A program made the translations under genes and the position numbers. Of a stretch of DNA of 64,000 nt, positions 48,344-58,809 are shown piece by piece; position 1 is the stretch's first letter; each line of letters begins with the position of its first letter. Under the pieces are notes generated by a model. It saw only the letters and a program-made list of their open reading frames with translations, was not told the origin of the DNA and searched no databases. The stretch is from an uncultured Sphingomonas sp. (GTDB lineage Bacteria; Pseudomonadota; Alphaproteobacteria; Sphingomonadales; Sphingomonadaceae): assembly GCF_936927845.1 (NCBI RefSeq), contig NZ_CAKZHV010000057.1, forward strand, positions 124,001 to 188,000, read 5' to 3'.

Positions 48344-49006
48344 GTGAGCGACGCAGCCCGCCTGCTCGTCATCGACACCGCGACCGCCGCCTGCTCGGTC
48401 GCGCTGTTCGAGGGCGAGACCCTACTCGCACGCCGGCACGACGTGGTCGGGCGCGGCCATGCCGAGCGGTTGCTGCCGATGATCGCCGATCTGCCGGGCG
48501 GTGGGCGCGCGCAACACATCCTGGTCGATGTCGGGCCGGGCAGCTTCACCGGCATCCGCGTCGGGATCGCCGCGGCGCGGGCGCTGGCGCTCGGTTGGGG
48601 TGCCGAGGCGCACGGGTACAGCGCACTCGCGCTGATCGCCGCCGCGGCGTTGGCCGAGGACGATGCGGCTGAGGTTGCACCCGAACTTGCAGTGGTGACC
48701 GAAGGCGGGCACGGTGAGGTCTTCATGCAGGCGTTCGCCGCCCCTTTCCGCGCATTGGGCGAGGTGCAGTCGCTCCGCCCCGATGCCGCGCTCGCCGCGC
48801 TGGGCAAGCGCCGTTTGCTGGGTAGTGGAACGCGCTGGCTGGCGGACATCGATCCCGACGTTCCGGTCTCGGAAGCGTGGCCCGATGCCGCGAACGCATT
48901 GCTGCTGCCCGCCGAGTATCGCACGTTGCCCCCCGCGCCGCTCTACGGTCGCGCGCCCGATGCCAAGGTGCCGACGTCCAGGGCGGCGCCCAAGGTGGCG
49001 CGGTGA
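48344..49006 (+). CDS. tsaB: tRNA threonylcarbamoyladenosine synthase subunit TsaB
   Basis: 220-aa ASKHA-fold partner of TsaD in t6A37 synthesis. LLVIDTATAACSVALFEG, the segment HILVDVGPGSFTGIRVG and GEVFMQAF are typical. It uses a GTG start, and its TGA overlaps the start of the acetyltransferase gene as GTGA. Confidence 0.93.
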   Translation: MSDAARLLVIDTATAACSVALFEGETLLARRHDVVGRGHAERLLPMIADLPGGGRAQHILVDVGPGSFTGIRVGIAAARALALGWGAEAHGYSALALIAAAALAEDDAAEVAPELAVVTEGGHGEVFMQAFAAPFRALGEVQSLRPDAALAALGKRRLLGSGTRWLADIDPDVPVSEAWPDAANALLLPAEYRTLPPAPLYGRAPDAKVPTSRAAPKVAR

Positions 49007-49476
49007 ACACGCGGCTCCACCTGGTCGAACTGACGAGCGGCCGCGTCAGCGACGCCGACGCGGTCGACCGCGTGATGCAGGCGGCGTTCGAGCCGCGCTA
49101 CGGCGAAGCGTGGACGCGTGCGCAGTGCGTCGGCATCCTGACCATGCCGGGCGTGTGGCTGACGCTGGCGCGGATCGAGGGCGATGTGGTCGGCTTCGCC
49201 CTGGTGCGCGCGATCATCGACGAGGCGGAACTGCTGCTGATCGCGGTCGATCCGGCCTGCCGCCGCCGCGGCGTCGCGGGTGCGCTGATGCGATCGATGC
49301 TGGCCGAATGCCGCGGACGCGGCGTGCGCCGTGTCCACCTGGAGGTGCGCGCCAACAACCCCGCGGTCGCGCTCTACGCCGCCCACGGCTTCGTGAAGGC
49401 GGGCGAGCGGTGCGATTATTACCGCGCCAAATCGGGCGAGAGCTTCGACGCGCATACCTATGCCCGCGACGTCTAG
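49003..49476 (+). CDS. rimI: GNAT acetyltransferase, RimI-like
   Basis: 157-aa N-acetyltransferase. The acetyl-CoA loop is DPACRRRGVAGALM, followed by LEVRANNPAVALYAAHGFVKAGER, as in RimI, which acetylates ribosomal protein S18 in E. coli. The tsaB-rimI pairing supports the name. The frame is open 42 codons upstream within tsaB, but GTG 49003 overlapping the tsaB stop is the likely start. Confidence 0.9.
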   Translation: MNTRLHLVELTSGRVSDADAVDRVMQAAFEPRYGEAWTRAQCVGILTMPGVWLTLARIEGDVVGFALVRAIIDEAELLLIAVDPACRRRGVAGALMRSMLAECRGRGVRRVHLEVRANNPAVALYAAHGFVKAGERCDYYRAKSGESFDAHTYARDV

Positions 49477-49481
49477 GCTTT

Positions 49482-49507
49482 TTGCGAGTCGGTAGCGCTT
49501 TTCGCAA
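49482..49507. promoter_or_regulatory. Inverted repeat before the fur gene
   Basis: TTGCGA at 49482-49487 and TCGCAA at 49502-49507 form a 6-bp inverted repeat with a 14-nt spacer in the 58-nt gap between rimI and fur. It may be part of an autoregulatory site. The spacing does not fit a single 7-1-7 Fur box, so this is weak. Confidence 0.3.
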
Positions 49508-49534
49508 CAAGCCCGAGGCACTAAGAGCCCGTTC

Positions 49535-49957
49535 ATGCCTCGCAACATCGATCTAGAAGCCCTGTGCCAGCAGAAGGGCCTGCGCATCACCGAGCAGCGC
49601 CGCGTCATCGCGCGCGTGCTGTCCGAAGCCGACGACCATCCCGATGTTGAAAAGGTGTATGAGCGCGCGTCGAAGATCGACTCCGGCATTTCGATCGCGA
49701 CCGTCTATCGGACCGTGCGCCTGTTCGAGGAAGCCGGCATTCTCGATCGACACGATTTCGGTGACGGGCGCGCGCGCTACGAGCCGAGTCCCGAGGCGCA
49801 CCACGATCATTTGATCGACGTCGAGACGGGCAAGGTGATCGAGTTCGTCGACCCCGAGTTGGAGCAGTTGCAGAAGGCTATCGCGGAGAAGCTCGGCTTC
49901 CGCCTGGTCGATCACCGGATGGAATTGTACGGCGTCAGCCTCAGCCGCAAGGATTGA
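49535..49957 (+). CDS. fur: Fur-family metal-responsive repressor
   Basis: 140 aa. The winged helix contains GLRITEQRRVIARVLSEADDHPDVEKVYERA and GISIATVYRTVRLFEEAGI; the metal site has HHDHLIDVETGKVIEF. The CxxC pairs of E. coli Fur are absent (its only cysteine is near residue 11), as is usual in alphaproteobacterial Fur and Mur, so iron versus manganese sensing is open. A candidate target box lies before the suf operon. Confidence 0.93.
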   Translation: MPRNIDLEALCQQKGLRITEQRRVIARVLSEADDHPDVEKVYERASKIDSGISIATVYRTVRLFEEAGILDRHDFGDGRARYEPSPEAHHDHLIDVETGKVIEFVDPELEQLQKAIAEKLGFRLVDHRMELYGVSLSRKD

Positions 49958-49979
49958 GCGCGGCGCGGGACCCGCAACC

Positions 49980-50693
49980 GTGATCGGCGCGATGCGGACA
50001 GCGGCGCGGCTGGTGCTGCTCGTCGTCGCGCTGCTGGTCGACCTCGTGCTGCACGGTGCATGGCGGCTGGCGCGCGCGCCCTCTCCCTGGCCGCGCCGGT
50101 TTCTCGGCACCGTCGCGGGAATCGTCGGCGCGCGGGTGCAAGTGATCGGGCAGCCGCTGCACCGCGACGTGGTGGTGCTGTCCAACCACCTGAGCTGGAT
50201 CGACATCCTGCTGCTCGCGGGCGCGAACGGCACCGCCTTCGTCGCGAAGGAAGAATTGCGCGGCGTGCCGCTGATCGGTTGGCTGTGCACGCTTAACCAC
50301 ACGATCTTCGTCGCGCGCGGCGACCGGATGAACGTCGCGGCGCAGGTGGCGCAATTGCGCACGGCGCTGGCGCAACCGTGGCCCGTCACGATCTTTCCCG
50401 AGGGCACGACCGGCGACGGCGTGACGCTGCTGCCGTTCAAGGCGGCGCTGCTCGGCGCGCTCGATCCCGCACCCGCGGGGCTGATGGTCCAGCCCGTGCG
50501 GATCGATTATGGTGCGGCGACAGCCGAGCTCGCCTGGGTTGGCGCCGAGCCCGGCATCGACCACGCGCGCCGCGTCTTGGCACGACCCGGGCGCTTCACC
50601 GCGACGCTGCACTTCCTCGAACCCTTCGCGCCCAGCGGCGACCGCAAGGCGATCGCGGCCGAGGCGCGCGCGCGGATCGCTGCCGCACAGTAG
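49980..50693 (+). CDS. plsC: 1-acylglycerol-3-phosphate acyltransferase
   Basis: 237-aa membrane enzyme making phosphatidic acid. One N-terminal hydrophobic segment (about 8-25) is followed by HX4D in NHLSWIDILLL and FPEGTTGDG. GTG 49980 is the outer start; ATG 49992 is possible. It lies 22 nt after fur. Confidence 0.9.
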   Translation: MIGAMRTAARLVLLVVALLVDLVLHGAWRLARAPSPWPRRFLGTVAGIVGARVQVIGQPLHRDVVVLSNHLSWIDILLLAGANGTAFVAKEELRGVPLIGWLCTLNHTIFVARGDRMNVAAQVAQLRTALAQPWPVTIFPEGTTGDGVTLLPFKAALLGALDPAPAGLMVQPVRIDYGAATAELAWVGAEPGIDHARRVLARPGRFTATLHFLEPFAPSGDRKAIAAEARARIAAAQ

Positions 50694-50714
50694 CGATCCG
50701 CAGCGCTTTGTCTT

Positions 50715-52049
50715 ATGGGCACGCGCATGAAATCGCCCCCGAAAACCTTTCACGTCAAGTCGTTCGGCTGCCAGATGAACGTCTACGACGGCGAGCGCAT
50801 GGCCGAGTTGATGGCCGCCGACGGCCTGGTCGCGACCGACGACGCCAACGTCGCCGACCTTGTCGTGCTCAACACCTGCCACATTCGCGAAAAGGCGACG
50901 GAGAAGGTCTATTCGGATATCGGCCGGATCAGGAAGCACGCCGGCAAGGACGGGCGCGCGCCGATGATTGCGGTGGCGGGCTGCGTCGCGCAGGCCGAGG
51001 GCGCAGAGATCGTGCGTCGCGCCAAGGTCGACGTGGTGGTCGGACCGCAGGCGTACCACAACCTCCCGCGCCTCGTCGCCGACGCGGCGTCGGGCAATGC
51101 CGCGCTCGACACCCACATGCCGCTCGCCTCCAAGTTCGGCGCACTGCCCGCCCGGCGGAAGGTCGGGCCGAGCGCGTTCCTGACCGTGCAGGAGGGATGC
51201 AACAAGTTCTGCACCTATTGCGTCGTCCCCTACACGCGCGGCGCGGAGGTCAGCCGGTCGTTCGCGCAGGTGCTCGACGAAGCGAAGGCGCTGGTCGACG
51301 CCGGCGCGCGCGAGATCACGTTGCTTGGGCAGAACGTCAACGCGTGGGAGGACGCGGATGGTCGGGGCCTGCACGACTTGATACGCGCGATGGACCGCAT
51401 CTCGGGTCTGTCGCGCATCCGCTACACCACCAGCCATCCCAACGACATGCGACAAGGATTGATCGACGCGCACCGCGACGTGGAAAGTCTGATGCCATTC
51501 CTCCACCTGCCGGTGCAGGCGGGCGCGGATCGCGTTCTGAAGGCGATGAACCGCAGCCACACGCGCGACGGCTACCTGCGGCTGCTCGACCGCATCCGCG
51601 ACGCGCGTCCCGACATCGCGCTGTCGGGCGACTTCATCGTCGGCTTTCCCGGCGAAACCGAGGCGGAGTTCGCCGAGACGCTGAGCCTGGTGGACGCGGT
51701 AGGCTACGCGCAGGCATTCTCGTTCAAGTACAGCCCCCGCCCCGGCACACCGGCGGCCGACATGACCGATCAAGTCGCGCCCGAGGTGATGGACGATCGC
51801 CTGCAACGCCTACAGGCCGCGCTCAACCGCGATCAGGCGGCGTTCAACGCGGCCACGCTCGGGCAGACGTGCAGCGTGCTGGTTGAGCGGCGCGGCAAGC
51901 TGCCGGGGCAGTGGCTCGGCAAGTCGCCGTGGCTGCAATCGGTGCATCTGATCGGCGATTACGCGATCGGCGACGTGGTGGAGGTCACCCTGACACAGGC
52001 GGGGCCGAACTCGCTGGCGGGCGAGCCACGCGTCGCGGTCGCCGCCTGA
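50715..52049 (+). CDS. miaB: tRNA-2-methylthio-N6-dimethylallyladenosine synthase
   Basis: 444-aa radical-SAM methylthiotransferase for A37 of tRNA. The N-terminal UPF0004 domain has KSFGCQMNVYDGERM and LNTCHIREKA with further cluster cysteines; the radical-SAM CxxxCxxC is CNKFCTYCVVPYTRG; a C-terminal TRAM domain follows. ATG 50727 is an alternative start four codons in. Confidence 0.96.
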   Translation: MGTRMKSPPKTFHVKSFGCQMNVYDGERMAELMAADGLVATDDANVADLVVLNTCHIREKATEKVYSDIGRIRKHAGKDGRAPMIAVAGCVAQAEGAEIVRRAKVDVVVGPQAYHNLPRLVADAASGNAALDTHMPLASKFGALPARRKVGPSAFLTVQEGCNKFCTYCVVPYTRGAEVSRSFAQVLDEAKALVDAGAREITLLGQNVNAWEDADGRGLHDLIRAMDRISGLSRIRYTTSHPNDMRQGLIDAHRDVESLMPFLHLPVQAGADRVLKAMNRSHTRDGYLRLLDRIRDARPDIALSGDFIVGFPGETEAEFAETLSLVDAVGYAQAFSFKYSPRPGTPAADMTDQVAPEVMDDRLQRLQAALNRDQAAFNAATLGQTCSVLVERRGKLPGQWLGKSPWLQSVHLIGDYAIGDVVEVTLTQAGPNSLAGEPRVAVAA

Positions 52050-52146
52050 GCGCAGGGAGTGACGATTTCCTGATCTGGGCGATGCACGCGGCAGTTGCGC
52101 GCGCGCCCGCGAGTGCTCACCTTGGGGTGTGCAACGAAAGGACCGC

Positions 52147-53148
52147 ATGAGTCGCAAGCCTGCTCCCGCCCAGACGGGGGAACGTGCCCGCGTCGAACTC
52201 CTGTTCGACAGGCCGCAACTGCTGGTGCAGTTATTCGGACAATACGATCAGCATCTGGTCGCATTGGAAAACCGGTTGGGGGTCTACATCACCGCGCGCG
52301 GCAATCGCGTCGGGCTGGAGGGAACCGCCGAGCAGGTCGCGCTCGCACGCGATGTGCTGAACGATCTTTACCAGCGGCTGCAACGCGGCGAGGAGGTCGA
52401 TACCGGTCTCGTCGACGCGTCAATCGCGATGGCAGCGGAGCCGGTGCTGACCGGGATCATCCGCGCCGACGCCGGCCCCGGCGCGCCGTCGGTGATGATC
52501 CGCACGCGCAAGAAGACGATCGTGCCGCGCACCGCGGCGCAGGCGCATTACATGCGTGAGCTGACCACCCACGACATGATCTTCGCACTCGGCCCCGCGG
52601 GCACGGGCAAGACCTATATCGCGGTCGCGCAGGCGGTGGCGCAGCTGATCACCGGCAGCGTCCAGCGGCTGATCCTGTCGCGCCCGGCTGTCGAGGCGGG
52701 CGAGCGGCTCGGCTTCCTGCCCGGCGACATGAAGGAGAAGGTCGATCCCTACCTCCGCCCGCTGTACGACGCGCTGTACGATTGCCTGCCCGCCGAGCAG
52801 GTCGAGCGGCGGATCGCGAGCGGCGAGATCGAGATCGCACCGATCGCGTTCATGCGCGGGCGCACGCTCGCCGACGCGTTCGTGATCCTCGACGAAGCGC
52901 AGAACACGACGCCGGCGCAGATGAAGATGTTCCTGACCCGCTTCGGACAGAACAGCCGCATGGTGATCTGCGGCGACCCGAACCAGACCGACCTGCCCGG
53001 CGGCGTCCGCGCGAGCGGGCTCGCCGACGCGACGCAGCGGCTGGACGGGGTTGAGGGCATCTCCTTGTGCCGCTTCACCGCCGCCGACGTCGTGCGCCAC
53101 CCGATCGTCGGGCGCATCGTTGAGGCGTACGAGGGGGTCGAGGCGTGA
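52147..53148 (+). CDS. PhoH-family ATPase
   Basis: 333-aa PhoH-like P-loop protein. An N-terminal KH-like region (NRLGVYITARGNRVGLEG) precedes Walker A GPAGTGKTYIAVA, PAVEAGERLGFLPGD and Walker B AFVILDEAQNTTPAQMKMFL. These proteins sit beside ybeY widely and are thought to act in RNA metabolism. ATG 52147 has AAAGGA 4-5 nt upstream, so it is preferred to an ATG six codons earlier. Confidence 0.95.
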   Translation: MSRKPAPAQTGERARVELLFDRPQLLVQLFGQYDQHLVALENRLGVYITARGNRVGLEGTAEQVALARDVLNDLYQRLQRGEEVDTGLVDASIAMAAEPVLTGIIRADAGPGAPSVMIRTRKKTIVPRTAAQAHYMRELTTHDMIFALGPAGTGKTYIAVAQAVAQLITGSVQRLILSRPAVEAGERLGFLPGDMKEKVDPYLRPLYDALYDCLPAEQVERRIASGEIEIAPIAFMRGRTLADAFVILDEAQNTTPAQMKMFLTRFGQNSRMVICGDPNQTDLPGGVRASGLADATQRLDGVEGISLCRFTAADVVRHPIVGRIVEAYEGVEA

Positions 53149-53657
53149 TCCACGTCGAGCTGACGCGCGAGGAACCGTGGGAGGACCGCGCCGACTGGGA
53201 AGCGCTGATCCTCGCTGCCGCGCGCGCGGCGGTGTCGCATACGCCGCACGGCGAATTGCTCACCACCCCGGCGCACGTCGAGGTGAGCGTGCGGCTGACC
53301 AGCGACGACGAGGTGCACGCGCTCAACAAGCAGTATCGGGGCAAGGACAAGCCGACCAACGTGCTGTCCTTCCCGATGGTCCAGCCCGACCTGATCGATA
53401 CGGTCACGCAGAACAGCGACGACGGTGAGGTGCTGCTGGGCGACATCGTGCTCGCGCACGGTGTCTGTGCGGCTGAGGCGTCAGAGCGCGGCATCTCGGT
53501 CCAGCATCACCTGTCGCACTTGGTGGTGCACGGCACGCTGCATCTGCTAGGCTATGACCACGGCACCGACGAAGAGGGGGACGCGATGGAGGAAATCGAA
53601 CGCGCGGCACTCTCCGAGCTCGGCATCGCCGACCCGTATCTAATCCGAGAGGAATGA
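53145..53657 (+). CDS. ybeY: Endoribonuclease YbeY
   Basis: 170-aa metal-dependent RNase for 16S rRNA 3' maturation and ribosome quality control. The zinc motif HLVVHGTLHLLGYDH fits HX3HX4-5H, with KPTNVLSFP before it. The GTG start overlaps the PhoH-family gene by 4 nt. Confidence 0.96.
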   Translation: MIHVELTREEPWEDRADWEALILAAARAAVSHTPHGELLTTPAHVEVSVRLTSDDEVHALNKQYRGKDKPTNVLSFPMVQPDLIDTVTQNSDDGEVLLGDIVLAHGVCAAEASERGISVQHHLSHLVVHGTLHLLGYDHGTDEEGDAMEEIERAALSELGIADPYLIREE

Positions 53658-53667
53658 CGCAGCCATC

Positions 53668-54582
<915 letters not shown>

Positions 54583-54676
54583 TCGAGCACGGCGATCAAT
54601 ACACGTGTGATTTCACGTTTCCCCGATCACTGGTCACGCGCTAGACATACATACCCATTATCACGAGCCGCAGCTT

Positions 54677-54696
54677 CCTCCGCCTATTCGCGGAGG
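54677..54696 (+). other. Hairpin in the katG leader
   Basis: CCTCCGC at 54677-54683 pairs with GCGGAGG at 54690-54696 around a 6-nt loop, 38 nt before the katG ATG. It does not cover the likely ribosome binding site GAGGAG near 54720. Role unknown; no clear OxyR site was found in the 152-nt gap. Confidence 0.35.
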
Positions 54697-54734
54697 CCAA
54701 GCGGCCGCAACGCGCCGACGAGGAGCCGATACTG

Positions 54735-56954
54735 ATGGACGCGATTACCGAAGGCAGCCCGATCAACGATCCCAACAAGCAGCCCGCCGCGATGCGCTCG
54801 CTGCTGGGCCGCACTGCGCGCGACTGGTGGCCCGACACGCTGCCGCTCGAGATCCTGCAGACCGATGGCCAGCCTGCCAACCCGATGGGCGCCGAGTTCA
54901 ACTATCGCGAAGCGTTCAAGACGCTCGACTATGCCGCGGTTAAGGAGGACCTCAAGGCGCTGATGACCGACAGCCAGCCGTGGTGGCCGGCCGATTACGG
55001 TCACTATGGCCCGTTCTTCATCCGCATGGCGTGGCACTCGGCTGGCACGTACCGCACCGGCGATGGTCGCGGCGGTTCGTCGTCGGGCGCGCAGCGTTTC
55101 GCCCCGCTCAACTCGTGGCCGGACAACGGCAACCTCGACAAGGCACGTCGCCTGTTGTGGCCGATCAAGCAGAAGTACGGCCGTGCGCTCAGCTGGGCCG
55201 ACCTGTTCATCCTGACCGGCAATGTCGCGATCGAGTCGATGGGCGGACCGACCTTCGGCTTCTCGGGCGGGCGCGAGGACGTGTTCGAGCCGCTCAAGGA
55301 CATCTACTGGGGCACCGAGGAAGAGTGGCTCGGCCAGACCCGCATCGACGAGGAGGCTGGTCTCGCGCTCGAGAGCCCGCTGGCCGCGATCCAGCACGGT
55401 CTGATCTACGTCAATCCCGAAGGTCCGGGCGGCAAGCCCAACCCGCTCGGCTCGGCGCGTGACATGCGCGAAACGTTCGCGCGCATGGGCATGAACGACG
55501 AGGAAACCGCCGCGCTGACCGCGGGCGGTCACACGTTCGGCAAGGCGCACGGCAACGGCGACTCGTCCAAGGTCGGGCGTGAGCCGGAAGGCTCGGACAT
55601 CGCGGCACAGGGCCTGGGCTGGACCAGCACGCACGGCACCGGCATGGGCGACGATACGATCACCTCGGGCATCGAGGGCGCGTGGACGCCGACGCCGATC
55701 ACCTGGGACATGACGTACTTCGACATGCTCCTGGACCACGAATATGAGCTGACCAAGAGCCCGGCGGGTGCGAACCAGTACCATCCGGTCGGCGATCCCG
55801 AGGACACGCTCGCCCCGTCGGCGCACGTCGAGGGCAAGAAGGTCCCGACGATGATGACCTCGGCCGACATGGCGCTGCGCGAGGACCCCGCCTACCGCGC
55901 GGTGATGGAGAAGTTCCGCGCCGATCCGGCGTACTTCGCCGACGCCTGGGCGCGTGCGTGGTTCAAGCTGACGCACCGCGACATGGGTCCCAAGCAGCGC
56001 TACATCGGTCCGGAAGTGCCGTCGGAGGATCTTATCTGGCAGGATCCGATTCCCAAGGCCGATTATCCACAGATCGACCAGTCGGACGTAGCCTCGCTCA
56101 AGCAGGCGATCGCCAATTCGGGGCTGGAGATCAGCGAGCTGGTCACCACCGCCTGGGCATCGGCCTCGACCTACCGCAAGTCGGACCACCGCGGCGGTGC
56201 CAATGGTGCGCGCATCCGCTTCGCGCCGCAGCGTGACTGGGACGTCAACGAGCCCGAGCAGCTCGCCCGCGTCCTCTCGGTCTACGAGGGGCTGAAGGCC
56301 GAGTTCGACGGCAAGGGTGACAAGAAGGTTTCGATCGCGGACCTGATCGTGCTCGGCGGCAACGTCGGGATCGAGGCTGCGGCGAAGGCAGCGGGCAAGG
56401 CGATCGAGGTGCCGTTCACCCCGGGCCGCACCGACGCGCTGGAGGAGCAGACCGACACGGCGAGCTTCGACGTGCTGGAGCCCAAGGCGGACGCGTTCCG
56501 CAACTACCTGCAGGTGCGCTTCACCGTGCCGACCGAGGAGCTGATGGTCGACAAGGCGCAGCTGCTCGGCCTGTCGACGCCCGAGATGACGGTGCTGATT
56601 GGTGGTTTGCGCGTGCTGGGTGCCAACCACTCGAAGGCGAAGCAGCACGGCGTGTTCACCGACCGTCCGGGTCAGCTGACCAACGACTTCTTCGTCAACC
56701 TGCTCGACATGAAGACGGCGTGGAAGCAGGTCGATGAGAAGAGCGATCAGGAATATGTCGGCACCGACCGCCTGACGCACGAGCATCGCTGGACCGCGTC
56801 ACGGACCGACCTGATCTTTGGCTCCAACTCGCAGTTGCGCGCGGTAGCCGAGGTTTATGCGATGGACGACGCGGGCGACAAGTTCGTCGGCGACTTCGTG
56901 GCGGCCTGGAACAAGGTGATGAACGCGGATCGCTACGACCTGCTCGACGCGTGA
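54735..56954 (+). CDS. katG: Bifunctional catalase-peroxidase
   Basis: 739-aa heme enzyme that removes hydrogen peroxide and oxidises electron donors. The distal site is RMAWHSAGTYRTGDGRGG; the Trp there, the Tyr in LIYVNPEGPGG and the Met in FARMGMNDEE form the crosslinked adduct needed for catalase activity. The proximal His is in AGGHTFGKAHG. Both halves of the duplicated peroxidase fold are present. GAGGAG lies 9 nt before the ATG. Confidence 0.97.
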   Translation: MDAITEGSPINDPNKQPAAMRSLLGRTARDWWPDTLPLEILQTDGQPANPMGAEFNYREAFKTLDYAAVKEDLKALMTDSQPWWPADYGHYGPFFIRMAWHSAGTYRTGDGRGGSSSGAQRFAPLNSWPDNGNLDKARRLLWPIKQKYGRALSWADLFILTGNVAIESMGGPTFGFSGGREDVFEPLKDIYWGTEEEWLGQTRIDEEAGLALESPLAAIQHGLIYVNPEGPGGKPNPLGSARDMRETFARMGMNDEETAALTAGGHTFGKAHGNGDSSKVGREPEGSDIAAQGLGWTSTHGTGMGDDTITSGIEGAWTPTPITWDMTYFDMLLDHEYELTKSPAGANQYHPVGDPEDTLAPSAHVEGKKVPTMMTSADMALREDPAYRAVMEKFRADPAYFADAWARAWFKLTHRDMGPKQRYIGPEVPSEDLIWQDPIPKADYPQIDQSDVASLKQAIANSGLEISELVTTAWASASTYRKSDHRGGANGARIRFAPQRDWDVNEPEQLARVLSVYEGLKAEFDGKGDKKVSIADLIVLGGNVGIEAAAKAAGKAIEVPFTPGRTDALEEQTDTASFDVLEPKADAFRNYLQVRFTVPTEELMVDKAQLLGLSTPEMTVLIGGLRVLGANHSKAKQHGVFTDRPGQLTNDFFVNLLDMKTAWKQVDEKSDQEYVGTDRLTHEHRWTASRTDLIFGSNSQLRAVAEVYAMDDAGDKFVGDFVAAWNKVMNADRYDLLDA

Positions 56955-57005
56955 TGCTTGCGCTGCCGGGCACTGCCCGGTACCGAAACGAACCTGAGCT
57001 CGGCG

Positions 57006-57040
57006 GGGGGCGGGATGCGGTAAGCGCGCCCCGCCCCCTT
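57006..57040 (+). terminator. GC-rich hairpin after katG
   Basis: GGGGGCGGG at 57006-57014 pairs with CCCGCCCCC at 57030-57038 across 15 nt, followed by only TTCCCTT. The T-tract is weak, so termination may be partial or Rho-assisted. A smaller CCGGGC/GCCCGG stem lies a little upstream near 56968. Confidence 0.5.
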
Positions 57041-57052
57041 CCCTTCGGACCG

Positions 57053-57076
57053 GCGGAACAAGCCCTTCGGGTCGCA
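57053..57076. repeat. 25-nt intergenic repeat, copy 2
   Basis: Identical to the element at 37002-37026 except for one missing base. It lies just after the hairpin downstream of katG, in the 257-nt gap before the sugar dehydrogenase gene. Translated on the minus strand it reads CDPKGLFR. No 16-codon ORF accompanies this copy. Confidence 0.7.
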
Positions 57077-57211
57077 CCCGTTGGCTGAACCGCCGGGGGC
57101 CGCCGGTATGCCCCCCATGCCGGCGGTCCACCTCCGTTCTCCGCGTCACTGGCGACGGGGAACCTGCACAAGCTTGATGCATCGCACGGCGATCGCGCCT
57201 ACATAGCGATC

Positions 57212-58558
57212 ATGCTCAAGCACGTGCTCGCCGTCTTCGGCCTGATCGCCCTCGTCGCCGTTGGCATCTTTCTTTATCTCGCCTGGCCCGACAAGGCGCG
57301 GCTCGACGTCAACGCAGTCGCGGGCGGACGCCCCGACATCACCGCGCCGCGAGAGCAGGTGATCCCGACCGTCGGCACCGCCGACCCGATCGGGTGGAAG
57401 AACGGGGAGCAGCCGACCGTCGCCGCGGGCCTGACCGTTCAACCCTTCGCGACCGAACTCGCGCATCCGCGCTGGCTCTATCGCCTGCCCAATGGCGACG
57501 TGCTGGTCGCCGAAACCAACTCACCCCCGCGTGAGGGCGGCGGCATCCAGGGCTGGGTGATGAAGCACCTGCTCGGCAAGGTTGGCGCAGGGGTACCCTC
57601 GGCCAACCGCATCACGCTGCTACGCGACGCGAACGGCGACGGTGTCGCCGAGGTGAAGACGCCGTTCATGACCGGGCTTAACTCGCCGTCGGGCATGACC
57701 CTGTTCGATGGCGCGCTCTACATCGCCAACACCGACTCGCTGGTGCGCGTGCCCTACACGGCGGGCGAAACGAAGATCACCGCGAAGCCCGAGCTCGTCG
57801 TGCGTTATCCCGGCGGCGGCAATCATTGGGCGCGCAACGTCATTCCGTCCGAGGACGGGCGCACGCTCTACCTGTCTGTCGGATCGTCGTCGAATATCGC
57901 CGAGAACGGCCTCGATCAGGAGCGAAACCGCGCAGTCATCCTGCAGGTCTATCCCAAGGAGAAGACCTTCCGCATCTATGCCGCGGGCCTGCGCAACGCG
58001 AATGGCATGGCACTTAACCCCGACACGCGCGCCTTGTGGACCGTGGTCAACGAGCGCGACATGCTCGGCTCCGACCTCGCCCCCGATTATCTGACCGCGG
58101 TCGAGTTCGGCGATCACTTCGGCTGGCCATGGTATTATTGGGGCGGCTATCCTGACCCGCGGGTCGAGCCGAAGAACCAGCAATTGCAGCAATATTCCAA
58201 GCGCCCGGATTACGCGCTCGGGTCGCACGTCGCGGCACTCGGCCTGTCGTTCGCCAACGAGACTCGGCTCGGAGGGCAGTTCGCGCGCGGCGCTTTCATC
58301 GGTGAGCACGGCTCGTGGAACCGCAAGCCGCTGTCGGGCTACAAGGTCGTGTTCGTGCCGTTCACCCCGCAGGGCTGGCCGGTGAAGGGCGCCAAGCCGA
58401 TCGACGTGATGACAGGCTTCGTCAACGCCGACGGCGAGGCGCACGGCCGCCCGGTCGACATCAAGCCGGACGGACGCGGCGCGCTGCTGGTGGCGGACGA
58501 TGTCGGCAACACGATCTGGCGGGTCAGCGCACCGCAGCCGATCGCGACGGCGCGCTGA
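57212..58558 (+). CDS. PQQ-dependent sugar dehydrogenase-like (sorbosone dehydrogenase family)
   Basis: 448-aa six-bladed beta-propeller with an N-terminal hydrophobic segment (5-24), so membrane-anchored or secreted into the periplasm. Family segments include HPRWLYRLPNGDVLVAET, GLNSPSGMTLFDGALYIANT, GGNHWARNVIPS, GLRNANGMALNP and FIGEHGSWNRKPLSGYKV. It would oxidise a sugar or aldose to the lactone using PQQ. No PQQ synthesis genes are in the window; the cofactor could be made elsewhere or taken up. Confidence 0.88.
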   Translation: MLKHVLAVFGLIALVAVGIFLYLAWPDKARLDVNAVAGGRPDITAPREQVIPTVGTADPIGWKNGEQPTVAAGLTVQPFATELAHPRWLYRLPNGDVLVAETNSPPREGGGIQGWVMKHLLGKVGAGVPSANRITLLRDANGDGVAEVKTPFMTGLNSPSGMTLFDGALYIANTDSLVRVPYTAGETKITAKPELVVRYPGGGNHWARNVIPSEDGRTLYLSVGSSSNIAENGLDQERNRAVILQVYPKEKTFRIYAAGLRNANGMALNPDTRALWTVVNERDMLGSDLAPDYLTAVEFGDHFGWPWYYWGGYPDPRVEPKNQQLQQYSKRPDYALGSHVAALGLSFANETRLGGQFARGAFIGEHGSWNRKPLSGYKVVFVPFTPQGWPVKGAKPIDVMTGFVNADGEAHGRPVDIKPDGRGALLVADDVGNTIWRVSAPQPIATAR

Positions 58559-58587
58559 CGATCGCATACGGCGCGCACGTTCAGCGG

Positions 58588-58809
58588 GTGCTGGCTCGAT
58601 CGCGCCGTGTGCTTGGCGCGCTGCTGTTCATCGCGGTGAGTGTGACGCTGGCAAAGGTGGCGCAATATGCGGCGGTGGACCGGCTTGGTCCGACCATCGG
58701 CTTCGATGCGGCATCCTTTATCGGTGCCGCGCCAATCGTCGCAGCCGCGGCGATCGTGCGGGTCACGATGAGGCGACGCCTCGCCCGGCCCCATCAGGCG
58801 ATCAGATAA
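58588..58809 (+). CDS. Small two-span membrane protein (hypothetical)
   Basis: About 73 residues from GTG 58588: a basic start (MLARSRRVLG), a hydrophobic stretch LGALLFIAVSVTL, a loop, a second stretch IGAAPIVAAAAIVRV and a basic tail RRRLARP. Pattern and charge fit a small inner-membrane protein with both ends inside. No family recognised. GTG 58609 is another start. It lies 29 nt after the dehydrogenase stop and its end overlaps the convergent 66-codon gene by 16 nt. Confidence 0.5.
   Translation: MLARSRRVLGALLFIAVSVTLAKVAQYAAVDRLGPTIGFDAASFIGAAPIVAAAAIVRVTMRRRLARPHQAIR

Noticed and set aside
54684..56786. 700-codon frame antisense to katG
   Set aside because: KatG active-site residues on the + strand are complete; the antisense product has shadow-like composition.
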